The position numbers were made by a program, and so were the translations under genes. Positions 46,656 to 60,631 of a stretch of DNA of 64,000 bases are shown here, piece by piece (position 1 is the first letter of the stretch; every line of letters starts with the position of its first letter). The notes under the pieces are model-generated. The model did not search any database. It was given only the letters and a program-made list of their open reading frames with translations, and was not told the DNA's origin. Source of the stretch: Vespa crabro (lineage: Eukaryota; Arthropoda; Insecta; Hymenoptera; Vespidae); the NCBI RefSeq assembly GCF_910589235.1, contig NC_060956.1, positions 8,190,999 through 8,254,998 on the forward strand, written 5' to 3'.

Positions 46656-49600
46656 TTAGGACTAACAAAAAATTAGATTATTAGGCAGAACACCGGTAAT
46701 AAGTGCCTGTATATATCATTACCTAGTATTCGCGAAATCGAAACTTCCTTAGAAGAATTGGACACATATATATAGCAAATAGAAAAGTATCCGTATCCTT
46801 CTTAAAATTCAATAGTCTGAATAGAGAACTCTGAATTTCTGAGTATACATAAAGAAATTAGTATGTTATTTGAAATATATAAAGAGATAAGACAAAATAT
46901 TTGTTTACTGCAATAGCGATATACATTACGAAATGAGCTTTTATTAAATTATTTATAAAAAATTTTTTTCTAAATTTTTTTTTTTAACCAATGAATATAT
47001 GTATTTTGTCTTATGTCTATTCTGTAAATATAAAAAAAATGAAATAACTTTAGGAATTAGATTTTTTAAAGATATATAAAATCACTATTATATAAAAAAA
47101 AGTCATTTCACTATGATTTTTAAAATTTCAAGATAAACGTAAACATATATTCATTTTTATAAAATGTTTATTATTGTTTAGCCTATAAATAATTCTTTAA
47201 TTGTAAATAAAGTGTGAATACTCTTCTTACCTATTGTAAATTTAGTGTCTTTCGTGTCTTCCTAACAAAGATGCTTGGATTTAAAGGTAGCAGTAATGAA
47301 AGGCGCAGGAGTTGCCAAGATTTTTTTGGAAGCTATAGTCGAAGAAATCTGTCGATCTGTCTTTTTGTTCGATCCTTTTTTTGTGTCTGCGAAAGCGCAC
47401 ACAAGAGGTCTTATTGGCTGAGGCACTTAATTGTAGATGTCCATTGGCATCTGTATCTTCTTCTATTTATACGCTAATTGGTAGAAAAGTCAAAGCATAT
47501 ACGAATGAACTATTCGTTGTGATATACGACTGACTAATATATTTCATATAAATAAACGCATTTCATTATTATTTTTTCATAAATAAAACAAATTATAATG
47601 ATATAAAAGAGTGAGTACAATGGCAGAACAATTATTCGCAAAGAAAACAGTTCATAAAGTAGCTTGTCATTTTATTTTCTGTGCTATACAATTAAAATAT
47701 ATTGTTGATGACTTTTCGTACATGATAAAGTATTTCTTTATTAAAAAACAAAAAATTAAATTTGTTATACTTCCAGAATGTTTAGGAACAAAAAGTACTT
47801 GGAAGACACATAATATTTATTAAGATGATAAAAAATGCTTTGTCAAGATGGGTTAAAAAATTTACTTTTATAGAATTACAAATAATTTTCACTTTTAGTA
47901 ATAATAATAACTTACTTGTTTCTGTTCATCTCGATAAATGACGGATAGTGATCAAATGAAAGAAAAGAATCTTCAAAAGGTTATCTTTCCCTCCACTCTC
48001 ATGAGTCCATAATTGGAAGCTTAATTCTCGCTCGTGCTCCTGATAAAAAGATCTCTCCAATTAGCGAAGTAAGCCAGAAAGACGATAAGACACGGCCTGC
48101 CATGTCGGCGATAAACATCGCAAATACTAATACACTTTTATATGTACATGTATAGGTTCCATAAAAATTTCTCTGCCGAAGATTACGTTGGTTGTCGTCA
48201 AGATCGTCGTCAATAATTCGAATAAATATTATACACATGTTCAATGACACGCGTGTTCGATAAAATTAACAATAATAACGATCGCAATTAACAATAAGCC
48301 ATGATCCGTGCAACAAATTGTAGATATATAACAGAGAGCAGAGGTGTCTAACTGTGTATTTATAAGAATAAGAGTCCATTGGTCGGCGAACTGACATGCA
48401 ATGAATAAACGTGTATAATGAAGATAAATCAACAAATTTGGATTTAAATTGTAACAATTGTTATTTAACTCTGTCTTACCGATTCTTGTTTTTGACGATT
48501 ACGTGCATCGATAGGAGGGGTCGTGGACGTATATTACTTCTTCAATTTGGTCTGATTAATATTTCAAACGGCCAGATATTTGGAAAGAATTGACGAGGTA
48601 CGCGCTCCTCGGCAAGACAGCCCTTTCGTTCGCAGGGCAGCCTGGCGTCGAAGATATTTTAAGGGGACGGGAGCTTTGGCGGCAGCCATCTTGTTGTTTG
48701 TGCAAGTGCGACCCTCATACTCGGCTTTGGGAGTCCGCCATATCATCCTCGAGTACATTCTGTTGTTGCATCTAATTGCAAATAACGAGCTAAACGAATA
48801 CTCCCGAAAAAAGTATGCCGAAGAACTTAAGAATGAATTATTTTCTTGAAAATGATTGGAAGGGAATACGTTGGTTACTTTAATAGGCTCGGCGATAGGG
48901 TTCAGTAGATAGTAAGTTGAAAGAAAAGAGGCCTATAAACGTTGGCTTCTTTCCAATACGTTATACGGACGTATACGTTCGTAGTTTATTTAGTTATACA
49001 TATATTCATATAACCTATATTCATATCTTCGTTACTCAAGAAAACCATTTTATTCTGGATGAAATAAGAGAGTCGAACTCGAGACTCAAAATCCTTGGTG
49101 AAAATTGTTTTCGATATGCACAGTGTGGTTGCAAATATCTCATGTAAATATTCTCACAACGCGCAGTGGGATATTTGCAGTGAAAGGCCGGACAAAATTC
49201 ATATCTCTTGACCTACTTGACCGATTGGTTTGAAATTTTCTATATGCTTTCAGTGTATATGTTCTTATACCTCGTACCAAAATTAATTCAAAATTTTTTT
49301 TTTATTTTTTTAATTCGCCATTTTTTCAATCATCGACTTTTCTTTTTCATTTTCCTATTTGTTATTGTTAAACTCATTCTAATTAAGAATTATTTTTTTA
49401 TTTCCAATAAGCAATATAGTCGGAATCACGCTTGATGTTCTTCGTCTGAGTAAACCTCCTTAAAATTTTCAAGATATTTAAATTTGTTATTAATATTTTT
49501 GTCTTTGAGTTTATGCATTGTGTTAAATAATTATTTCAGTGTCATCAATTTAATTCCAGCAGTTCGCATTAAAGAATTTACTGACATTTTGATGTCTATC

Positions 49601-52257
49601 CTATAAGAACTAAATCCGAACTTAAGTAATGAACTTGATATACAAAGACAAATGTATATGTATAACACACTAAATATAAACTATACAAAACATAACTTAA
49701 AGAGAATAAAATGAAAGAGAAACTAAAATATAACGAAAAAGTATGTAAAAGATGTGTTCAGAATATTTCGCTATGTAATTTCTAACGGTTCTGTTCTAAC
49801 TAAATGCAGGAAAAAACTAAAGAACAGTCGAAGGCATATAAACATTTTCAGATTTAGTGTGAATAATTTAAATCCTTAGAAGAGGACTTCACAGAGGCCC
49901 AGCGAACATGAACATACAAATGTGGCATATTTGTAACGCTGCAATTCAAATTTAAATTAGTTATAAAACTTCAATCTGGATGAATCGTACGGAATATAAT
50001 GAAATATACTTAATTAGATTAATATGTAGATACAAGCTTGTGTCATCATAAAAACTATAAATAAATATTATAAATAAATCATTAAAAAAATCTTAGAATA
50101 GTAAAAAATGTCTGAATTATTAGTTATTACCAAATATTGGTAACTATACAAGTATATACGATAAAAACATAAAACTTGGTCGAAAATGCAGTATATTCTT
50201 TCCTGAACAGCTTCAATACTGTAAAAATATACACAACAATATTTTAGAACATATAACAATCACCAATAAATGTTCATAGTATAGTTAAAAAAAAACTCAT
50301 ACCATAAAATTTTTTTAGAAGTTTACTAATGACTATATAAGAAGTTACTAATGACTATATAAATGAAAAAGAAAAAACATTGGATGCATTATTCTTTCTA
50401 GACATTTAACAACCTCGAATGAGAATGATTGAAATTGTACAGCTTACGCAAAATTTTTGGAATGGACTATTTTCCAGCCTTTCAGTGAAAATACCTCAGT
50501 TTGCGACGTGTGCGTTTTTTTTTAATCGAGATATTAGTAGGAAAAGGGAGGGAAAAGAAGCATGATGGCATGATAAATCTGAACGCGTCGATTTGATTCA
50601 CCCGATAGAGTTGCTCCGATGGAAAGATATAGGTCGATAACCTTTCTTCTCTTTCGACATGGCCATCGAGTTTGCCTACATTTTTCCATAGCCACGAAAT
50701 GGATATATGAAGGCCCGTTGCTCTGCTGGTTACCCGGGCGGTTATGGACAACGGGCGAAACGCGCTCGTGAGTATTCCTCGAAGCGGAGATGATCGAGTC
50801 TCGCCGCAATTGAAATTGATATTTTTTTTTTCCGCATGGCCGGTTGTTTCTGTCGTTCTCGATCCATCAATCGTGTACGCGAGACGTGCGACGGCCGGGA
50901 GAGAATCGAAATCTCTTGTTTCAACGCTCAGTCGAGCCGAATCCGAGTTCCGTCGTCGTCGCGTTTGAAAACATTTTCGTTAACACGTTTCGTTATCGAC
51001 CTTCTAAACGTTCTAATGTTTGTGCTCTTGTGCTTGCCAACCATGAAATAACGGGACACAAGAGATTCCAAACATTTTATCCGATAAAGATCGATCTAAT
51101 GTTTTTTTTTTCTATGATCTCTTTCCTTTACTACTTCTAGATAGTCCATGCCATCGATTTTTCGATCGTGAGAAGCACCATTCGGAAATTTACCTTTATA
51201 CGGCTAGACGAAAGTCGTGACGTTACGAAAGGACCGCGTACCGTCGGAACTCGCGAAAACGAATGCAAGGATTGGCTTCGCCATCGTCAATAGTTGTCCT
51301 ACTTTACTACTTTTTCTTCTTTTTTTTCCTGGTGCGGAGAGATGAGGAGGAAGTTTGAAAGCTAGGAAGACAAGTAAAGAACTAAAAACCAGAACCGATA
51401 CGACGCTTTGAAACTTTTTCACTTTAACAATTATGAGCCGAAATTGAATACAGCTTAGACCAACTGTAAGTTCGCTCGATTTGCTATTCTTATCGCAATC
51501 GGCTGTCTCTATAAATAACGTCTACGATTTCTTTGAATTTAGGCGGACCCTGGCGTTCTTGAGAGGCTCTTTTCTCTCTCTTTCTCTTTCTCTTCTTTTC
51601 CCTTCTCTCCCTCCTCTCTCGTTCGAGATGACTCGTCGAGATGATGTCTTCATTCTTTATTTTTTTTCCTTTACTACGCTTTACCTAGACGTTTAGAGAG
51701 ATAGAGATAGAGATAGAGAAAGAACCTCGAGCCGTATTTATTAGTCACATTTGCGCGAACATTAGCGCGTTAATCGCTCGAGTGACTAAATCTCTGTATA
51801 AAACGACTTTAATCGCTACTGTTTTATATATTACATCCTTCACGAGAAATGAAGTCGCCGACTATCAAAGTTATTTATGAGAATACTCCTAACCTTGGTT
51901 TTTACCGCATTTTTCATTGTCATTAGCACACGAAAGAACACAAAAATTTTAAATTCGGACGATTTTAAAAGATATTTTGCAAATATTCAAAGAGATGAAG
52001 AAAGAGGAAGTGAGAGAGAAAAAGAAAAGACAATTGCCGAGCACGTTGAGAAACATCGCGGCATTGTAAGGGAAGGGAGTTCGAAATTTGTGTTTGAAAG
52101 TTCGCCAACGATTCTGCTAAGTTTCGACTGCTCGTCCTCGTACGCTTTAACGTGCTCTCCCGGAAAGTGCATCCTAAGGCAGAAGTTCGATGTGTCGTAG
52201 GCGCCGTAGCTATTCTAGGGCGCTCGAGTGTGCGTCCGCACATTGTTTGTTTTCCGT

Positions 52258-52342
52258 AAGGAAGAAAGAAAGAAAGAAAGAAAGAAAAAGAGAAAGTAAG
52301 AGAGAGAGAGAGAGAAAGAGAGATAAAGAAAAAGAGAAAGAG

Positions 52343-52383
<41 letters not shown>

Positions 52384-52432
52384 TAAAGAAAGAGAGAAAC
52401 AGAAAGAGAGAGAGAGAGAGAGAAAGAAAAAT
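52258..52432. repeat. Compound GAAA/GA purine tract
   Basis: About 175 nt of almost pure purine: GAAA tetramers, then GA dinucleotides and mixed units. One of the longest simple tracts in the window. Confidence 0.92.
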
Positions 52433-53268
52433 AGTTAGATAAAAGAAATCGAAGTCAGAACGAATGGAGTAAAAAGAATTCTTCGAAGGGTTTTAACGAA
52501 CGGTACTAAAAAGGAAAGAAAGAGAGAGGCAGATGGAAATGAAGCAGTTGACATTAGATGCAACATCGTGAAGGAATTGCACGAAAGTTAAATAGATGAA
52601 ACTGGCCATCGTCCATTTCCGTTTCAAATATCCGATTTATACTTTACAGAAAGTTGCTTTTATAACGTTTTCTTGGTTGTTTACTAAACGGATCAACCCC
52701 CTGAGAGGAGAGTGGTCTTTATAACATCATTGAAGGTTACAAATCCAGTGAATTCTTAATTTCTCCGAATATCTGCTTTCCAACGTTTCTTGTTACCAAT
52801 TCCTGCAGTTAAAACGTGCTGCTTTCGCGAATACGTTACTTCTTGCGATGTTTTCAGTTCATAGATAGCTCTAAAGGAATATTTTCCACATCGATGTAGC
52901 ATCTACAGTCATAAATTTTGGAAAGAGCGAAGAACTATCTTGTTCGCTCCCAATTTCCTCTATTAATCTCTATCTCTTTATAAAAACGCCAATGTTCGAT
53001 AAACTTTTGTGGGAATTTAGAATGTCAAGTTTTGAATTCCTTTTCTGGAGATATACCTATTTACATATACGTAGGTATGCTTCGTCGCCAAGCAGGAGAT
53101 ATACAAGAAGTGGGAAATTTTTTAATACTCGAGATTTATCTCCCTCTGCTTGTACGGGTGCCTGTAACCTTCTGAATAAACTGATTTCCTTCTTGCGCAT
53201 TTCTTTCTACATAAGAAGAATTTTCCAGGCTAGACAAATAAACGTGTATACATCATGGCCATATTTTC

Positions 53269-53290
53269 ACTCAGGGATTACTCCCTGAGT
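53269..53290. repeat. 9-bp hairpin
   Basis: ACTCAGGGA, TTAC loop, TCCCTGAGT: a perfect small stem-loop with no evident role. Confidence 0.75.
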
Positions 53291-55169
53291 TTATGATGAA
53301 ATACTTACTTTACTTTTATTTATAAAAGTATTGTTCTAATTCTTTAAATAAAAAAAAAAAACAAAAAAAAAATAATGTAAAAAGGAATAGTCAATCAGTT
53401 TTCATCTCAAATATAATAACGGTGTCCGTAGGCAGATAAATCCGAAAACTCCTGATAGTGGGTTAATGGAGCTTCCAGTCAATCATTAGATAGATTAGCA
53501 TATCTACTTGCTACCGTGTAATATTGTTACCTCTCAACGTTGCCACTATGCAAATCGTTCGTCGCTTCGCTGTTCTTGCCATACCTGTTCTTGCTATATG
53601 TATAAAAAGAAAGAGAAAAAGAAACAGAAAAAAAGAAAGTTTAAACACGCTACATTAAATTTTGTTCACCAATTTTTAACATAATTAACTATTTAAATAT
53701 CGACGATATTCTCGGATATCAAACATTTTCATTTAAATTTAATGAAGGAAAAAGAGAAACGAACGAAATCACAGGTGATGTAATAAAAACTTTAAAATGT
53801 CGATTGTTACGAAATAGAGAGTGAAAAAAAGATTGGTTAAAATAAACAGTATAGAAGAAAAAGACAATGAAGTTAGCGTAATAATAAAATGTAAGATATA
53901 TTAAACAACTACACAAAAGAACAAAAGAACATAAAATTGTAACGGAAGTAATGATGTGCCAATTCATCTTCGGCATGCTTAACTACAACTGACTGCTTTA
54001 TTTCTTTTTTTCTCGCGCTTCAATAATCCGAGTCCTAGAAAGTAAATGGAACAAATCCACATTATACGGTCGCACAGAATTTATCTATATCAATCAAGAT
54101 TATATAAATGACATTTAAGATGACTATCTTAATTAATTTATGGCTTTGTATTTTATATTGTAAAATTATTTAGAAAGTTATCAGATCAGGAATATTTCGA
54201 TAAAGTCAATTCCATGAGTATAAACTATTGCAGGCGCGAAAGTATAAATATACAACTTTCCCCTAGATAATAAAAAGGAATGTCGATTGTGTATTGATGC
54301 TCTATAATCTGCTTCGTTTGTCTAATTTACCATAAGAAACAAAAATAGAATCATTGTGGTGACGCATTTCACGACGAATACGCATTAAAGATGAACTTTT
54401 GCACAAGTTAAATACGAAAAAAAAAGCGAAGATTTATCGTGTCGGCACATCGTCATAAAGACCAGCTTAATTGCGAATAAAATTTTATTTCGTGAAACGC
54501 ACGTCTTGGCTAGTCTCCTATGGAAAACTTTTTCAAATTTCAACTTTGAACTTAGAATTCTGTTTATATCACAAATACATGTTTCTGCAATTAAAAGAGA
54601 GGAAAGATCTTAATATGAATTATCTTATACATTGCATTGTAATCTTTGAATATTAGTTCGTTTATTGTTATAGATATTACATAATTTCTTTTCATTCATA
54701 TTTCGATACCAATTGATCGAAGCAAGATATTTTCTTTTTTATTCTTGATTAAATTAAAAAATAGAACATGTCACACCGAACACCTTCTTACTCTTCGGCA
54801 GCTGTTTCGTTAACGTCCGTTCCCGTCTTCGCGTTTCTTCATCCTCCTGTTCGTAGCAAAAAAAGGGTGGTTCGTCGGCCAGCAGCAGAAGAGGAGCGCC
54901 GACGCCGTCGAAGCAGAAGGAATAGAAGATGGAGGAGAAGGTGAAGAAGGTGGAAGAGGAGAAGTGACGATAGCGATGGTGCAGAGTTGGAAAGCTTCAA
55001 GGGCCTGAGTTGGCAATAGTGGAGAGCACCTACTCGTTGCGACACTCGCGAGCGGCCTCATTGTCTCTCGAGAGTCTTCGCGCTTCTCCAGTTTCGTCCT
55101 CCCCTCTCCGGTGTACTTGGTCTCCTCATCCAGTCGGCCCTTTTCCTCTTCCTAGACCTTTCTACTGGT

Positions 55170-55234
55170 GGCAGCAGCAGCAGCAGCAGTAGCAGCAGCA
55201 AGCAGCAGCAGTAACAGCAGTAGCAGTAGCAGCA
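55170..55234. repeat. (CAG)n-type trinucleotide array
   Basis: CAG units interrupted by TAG and AAG. In one minus-strand frame it reads as a Leu run after a Cys/Tyr-rich stretch. No coding evidence beyond the open frame. Confidence 0.9.
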
Positions 55235-56380
55235 CACTGGCACTAGGACATCAGCCCTTGTTTTAACGAGCTCGAATCCCACCCCCGTCACGTTTGCGAT
55301 ACTTGCACCAAAGATACACAGCTCGTCGGTATGGCAGGTTTCTGTCTTTCTCCTTCTTCTCTTTTCTCTTTTTTCTTGGAAGTCTCTTTTCGTGTTGAAA
55401 GGTGGTGAATCGGCATCGCCATCATCTCTACCATCACCACAATACTGTCGAAGAAGCATAGCATAACACAGCTAGTCTTAATAAGCTTATGCAGCACTCT
55501 CCAACTACGTCAGAGCGAAGCTCAACCCAATATCCTCGTCGACGTCTTCAAGTTGACACCAGGTCGATTCACGGAGTCTAGTTACGTCCACATGAACTCA
55601 CGCGCTTCTTACCTCTATTCTCAGTCCTTTCCACTCTTCCTAAGACGACAAAAGAGCGTCTTCTTAAGCAATTTCTCTTACACGTATCGCCACGATCTAC
55701 GTTCTCTTCTAAAAAAAGCGAATAAACTCATTGTTTAAAAAGTAGTTTTGGAGATATTTGTCCTGTTCTAATGCCTTTAAGAATCAGTCCAAATTATTGC
55801 TATGGAATACACTTTCGACGCGAGGACAAGCGATAATGGATCAGGTGTAAATGAAATTCTCGTCACGACGACGTTAGTCAGCTTTTGGCAACAGCACTCG
55901 CAGGGAAAGCATTTGGGATGCGATCGAACACATTACGAGACAATGGAGACTAAATTCCGTGCCATCTCGAAAGAAGAGGAGGACCGAAAAGGGTGTGGTG
56001 TCGACAACGGTTGATGAGTGGATTGTAGGGACAAGTAGAAGAAAAAGAAGACGGTGGCAGTGGTGGTTACGCTTAGCTACGACCGAGCACGTCCACCAAG
56101 AAGAACGGACTTGCATCTTTCCTTTGTGGAAATGCGGTAACGCTGGCTAGACATTTCCTTTCATCCATGCCATCAGTTCGCACTTTTTGGAGAGTCGACT
56201 GAGAAAAAATAAAAAAAATAAAAAAGAAAGAAATCGGAAAATGTTATCAAGAACTTTGATATCTCTCTATTTCGTTTAGTCAATTAAGATCCAATTAATT
56301 AAATGTTTCGTTTCTTATAAGACAATTATATAATATAGATTGACCATTTAAATAATATTAACTTATTTAAATCTTGTAAA

Positions 56381-56381
<1 letters not shown>

Positions 56382-56434
<53 letters not shown>

Positions 56435-56466
56435 GAGAGATAAAGAAAGAAAGAGAGAAAGAGAGA
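56382..56466. repeat. (GT)n(GA)n compound microsatellite
   Basis: GT repeats switch directly to GA repeats, then GAAAG units. Confidence 0.92.
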
Positions 56467-56924
56467 AAAAGAAGAAGAGAGAATGACTCTTTCGGAATTG
56501 TAAAGAGAAATACTCAATTGAAAATTTTGCAAACTTTCTTGAGATTCTTCACGTTTGTTATTTCCAGCTCTTATCGTCGCATTCTATTTAACGTCGAATT
56601 TGAGTGAGACCTTTCTGCTACAACGAAGTTCCGAGGGCGCTGAAATGGATATTTGCACGAGGGCTGAGCGATAGAGCAAACGAGTTATTAACCGTTTGTG
56701 CGATATAACATTCTGAGATCATAATCGTAAACGAACGTACGCCGATACTTACAGAACAGAACAAAACAAATACATTAACGTTATGCCGCTCGTAAATACA
56801 AGACGAACGCTTTTAATGCTCTACTGGGGAGCGATGCAAAAGTAACGATCTTCAAGAGAGGAAGAGAAGAGAGAGGGAAAGTGCAAGATCAAACGACATA
56901 TTTATCGATATTGAAAAGCTCTTT

Positions 56925-56925
56925 T

Positions 56926-56986
<61 letters not shown>
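56925..56986. repeat. (CT)n microsatellite
   Basis: CT repeats with small T-rich interruptions. Confidence 0.92.
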
Positions 56987-56990
<4 letters not shown>

Positions 56991-58135
56991 TGCCTTTTTT
57001 AGTCACAATCGAAATTGGCCGCATAAATCGATTCGAGTGTGATAAGGCAACGATTTCTCTCATAAAATTGATATTGCTAGATGCATCTATGCCGCCTATA
57101 GGACGTAAAAAAACGAATAAAGATTCATACGAAAAGCCCAAGCTTAAAGTCTCTAAAACACTCAGAGAGTACGTAGTGATTTATGAGAGACAAGATTCGA
57201 GGCAAAAGAGTTCTTCTATTCTTCTACTTAATTTTTTTTTGTTTCTTTTGCAATATCGGCATTTTCTTTCAAAAAAATTCGATCTCCTTTACGACTTCCA
57301 AATATGTAATGTTTTTGAATATTTGCTATTTTTTATTATAATGTACTATCTTTTCCTTTTATCGTAAAATATTGAGCTGAAACAAATAAAAGCCTGATTA
57401 ATCTGAGGTCTTTGAGAGAGAAAAACAGGAAGAGATATCATATCTTTTATACAACAAAATATTATCAGATAATAAATGTTAACGCGGATTTGCATCGATT
57501 CGATAAAATAATGGTTTCAGCAATTTTTGACATTTGGTTTAATCAATAGAAATGGCATGCGGCAAAGCTAATCGATCGTCAATGGTGCATTTCATAATGA
57601 CGGCGTTCAGATGATTCGATTATTTCATTGGTAAATGCAGCATTGATCATGGCCTCTCGATGTTCAATTGTTCAAGTAAATCAAAGAAGAGCAAATATAT
57701 GAAAGTTGTGAGGGGAAAATAGCGTACGGTCGAAAACTGTACCAGGTGACATTCCAATTGGTTGACATCGATTCAGTAAAAGTACCAATACGGTCAAAAC
57801 GTATGTTGTGAGAATTTACAGTTAGTTCGTTAGCCTAGCTTTCGGTAGAGTTCTCAGGATAGCTCTTCAATGGTAGAAGACGCTTGAGAAAATCTCAAAA
57901 AAAGTAGAACGGCCCGGAATACTTGGGTCTGGCTTGTTTCACTGCCTCGAACTTCTTTCTCGTTTCTATCTTTTTACCTCCTTTTTATACACTTTTCTTT
58001 TTTATACATTTTTTGAGGCGAAGAACGGTATTAGTTTCTGAAATAGGTCCGCTTGTTACCAGCAATGACGACGTTCATGCGTGTTTTCGATTTCTCTTTT
58101 TCGCCCGATTCATATTCTTTCTTTCTCGGCAATCT

Positions 58136-58152
58136 TTCTCTCTCTTATTCTT

Positions 58153-58186
<34 letters not shown>

Positions 58187-58210
58187 ACCCTCTCTCATTC
58201 TCTCTTTTTC
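58136..58210. repeat. (CT)n-rich tract
   Basis: CT repeats with CCC and CATT interruptions; all three plus-strand frames are open across it. Confidence 0.88.
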
Positions 58211-59559
58211 TCTTTCCATTCGCTTTTCCCATGTCTTCCTCTATTACGCATTTCCGGCTCGTTGGACCGGAAACGCTAAGATAAGACGGGTTTACACCAC
58301 TCTCTTCGCAGAGAAGAGATGTTGGGCAGGGTTAGGCTGGGTGTGTCTTATCCGGAAAATGTTATGTGCACGTGGCTGGCATCGATCTTACGTCTAATGG
58401 CTCGACGGAACGTGGCCGATCGAATTGCTTTCCTTATGCATCGAATATCTTGCTCTTTCAAAGGACTAGAACCATTCAACTGGTGTGCCAGCTACTCATC
58501 CACAATCGCATCTCGTATCGCAAGAATTTAAATCGATGAAACTTTTATAAAACGTAAATTAAATGAATTTCTTTCATAATTAAAAAGAAAATGATAATAA
58601 AGTAAAAGATATTTGGAAAGTATTGCGAATTATCGGCCAAAGCATGAATTTTTGGAGGAAAATGTCCCGCTTTTGATCAACGATTCGAGGACCATCAAAC
58701 TCGACGAAATGTCTGACGCTGCAGTCGCTTCGTGAGTTCGCCGTGGCGTGAAGTACGGCAGAATGTGCTCTCTCTCGTTCCCTCTCTCTCTCTCTATCTC
58801 GCTCTTGCTCTCTCCTTTCTACTCTTTTTCATCGTTGACGACTGTGGAAAACGCCCGACATCCCCTTGCGACCGCGATCCTCTCTTCTACCTCTACTCCG
58901 CCCCACTGTCATTGGATATGAATATCGTCAGCTCTTTTTCACCCCCCGTCGAACATATTTCAACGACAGTACGTACTGAGAAGCTCGATGGATGCTTCTA
59001 TACCCCTCGACACAATCCCCGAATATGCTTGATCGTTCGTTCGTTTCAATAGGGATTTCGCCACTTTCGAAAGACTGCTACATTTCTAAAGGAGGAACCA
59101 TTTTAAAGAGATAAAACGAACATCTTGGAAGAAAAAGTAAATGATCAGAAGACTTTCTTTATACTTTGTTGCGAGCATATTTTATGCAATTAAATGTTTC
59201 AGATATGAGCAGTAATCGTGTCCTTCTAATTTCTTTGTTTTCTGAACGTTACAAAAAACGAAACTATGTTAATATAAGCATATCATGAAAAAATTGTTTT
59301 CTTTATTTTTCTTTTATGAAAAGTACGTCACAATTTGCATAAAAATCAAAAGGTAGCCATGTTGTTATTAGAAAGAGGAAGTAGATAGAAAATGTTTAAA
59401 AAAATACTACGCCTGCTAACTCGTTCTCTAGTTCGTCCGCAGCCCGCAAAAACGATTTATAAGGCAAACGTTTCAGCGGCTTGAGTTCGCCTTCGTTTTA
59501 CTCTCCTCTTTGCTACTTCTTCGCGACGTCGAATTTCTCTACCTCTCTGTCTACCTCTC

Positions 59560-59610
59560 TGTCTACCTTTCTCTTTCTCTTTCTCTTTCTCTTTCTCTTT
59601 CTCTTTCTCT

Positions 59611-59660
<50 letters not shown>

Positions 59661-59663
59661 ATC
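59560..59663. repeat. (CTTTCT)n then (CT)n tract
   Basis: Regular hexamers of CTTTCT pass into CT dinucleotides, a two-step microsatellite of about 100 nt. Confidence 0.92.
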
Positions 59664-60592
59664 TATCTTTACGAGAAATCTCAACCCTCTTTTACTTTTG
59701 TCCAAGAAACTCGAATTTCTCTATTTTTCGTTAAGAAAAAGGCCATGTCTTGTATCATTTCGAAGACGAATTTGCCCAAATCTTCTTGGACGTTTCTCCA
59801 TTTCTTCCTTAAACTGACAAAGAGTATAAAAGAACAAATCGAAGCAAGAGAAAGAAAGAGGGAGAAAGAGAGAGAAATAAAGACAGAAATGAAGAGAGAG
59901 AAAAAAGGACACCTATTATTCGCTTTACTTCGTTACTTCCATTTATATTACTTCTTTTTGCGTCAGCCCTTTCCGATCATTACTACTTATGTCTTCGCAG
60001 CTTCTATTCTTATAAGCAACGCTTTGCAGTTTTTTATTCACATCAGGACCACTTTTATCTCGAGTTCCTTTTTTTCTTTCTTTTTTGTTTCTGTAAGTTT
60101 TTTACCTGTAGAGATAAGAGTTTAAATTACATGATATCCATATTCTGTTGAAAATCAACATCATTAATGATCATTAAAAGTTCTTTGTATAAATTTTTGT
60201 TAAAAGTATTAGGAACGTCGAAGATTTATTTACGAATACGATTATGTATCGGGTTGTATCTTATCGTTCAGGCGCGAATTGCCAGCGGACATATTCATCT
60301 GTGATAGGAAATGTATAGTACTACCTCGTATTCAAAGATGGTGCCACTGGCACGAGATACGTGATCCCGATCGTATTCATGTGAGAATCATTGTATTCAT
60401 ATATAACACAGATGTATTCATATATGTATAGATACTGATACATACTATCAAGAATAGTATTGTATACATGTGTAGTTAAATACATATATCCTTACCTTTT
60501 TAAGATATTTTATTTATAAATGCATAGGAAAAATTATAATCAATACTTTTTGCCAATAAGGGATAATGTTTCTACAACATGCCTTGAGCCAA

Positions 60593-60631
60593 TCTGAGAA
60601 AAATTGAAAAATTTTGGAAAAATTTTCTCAG
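60593..60631. repeat. Imperfect AT hairpin
   Basis: CTGAGAAAAATT pairs with AATTTTCTCAG across a short A/T-rich loop, with one bulge. Confidence 0.65.

Noticed and set aside
52190..52438. Arg/Glu/Lys-rich frame resembling an RS/RE-domain protein
   Set aside because: Pure translation of a GA/GAAA tract.
58053..58397. Overlapping Ser/Leu-rich open frames on the plus strand
   Set aside because: All three frames are open over the same CT tract, which shows a repeat effect and not coding.
59481..60125. Longest plus-strand open frame (214 codons)
   Set aside because: Its first part translates a CTTTCT/CT microsatellite and its middle a purine tract. No domain, no splice context, and all frames are open across the repeat.
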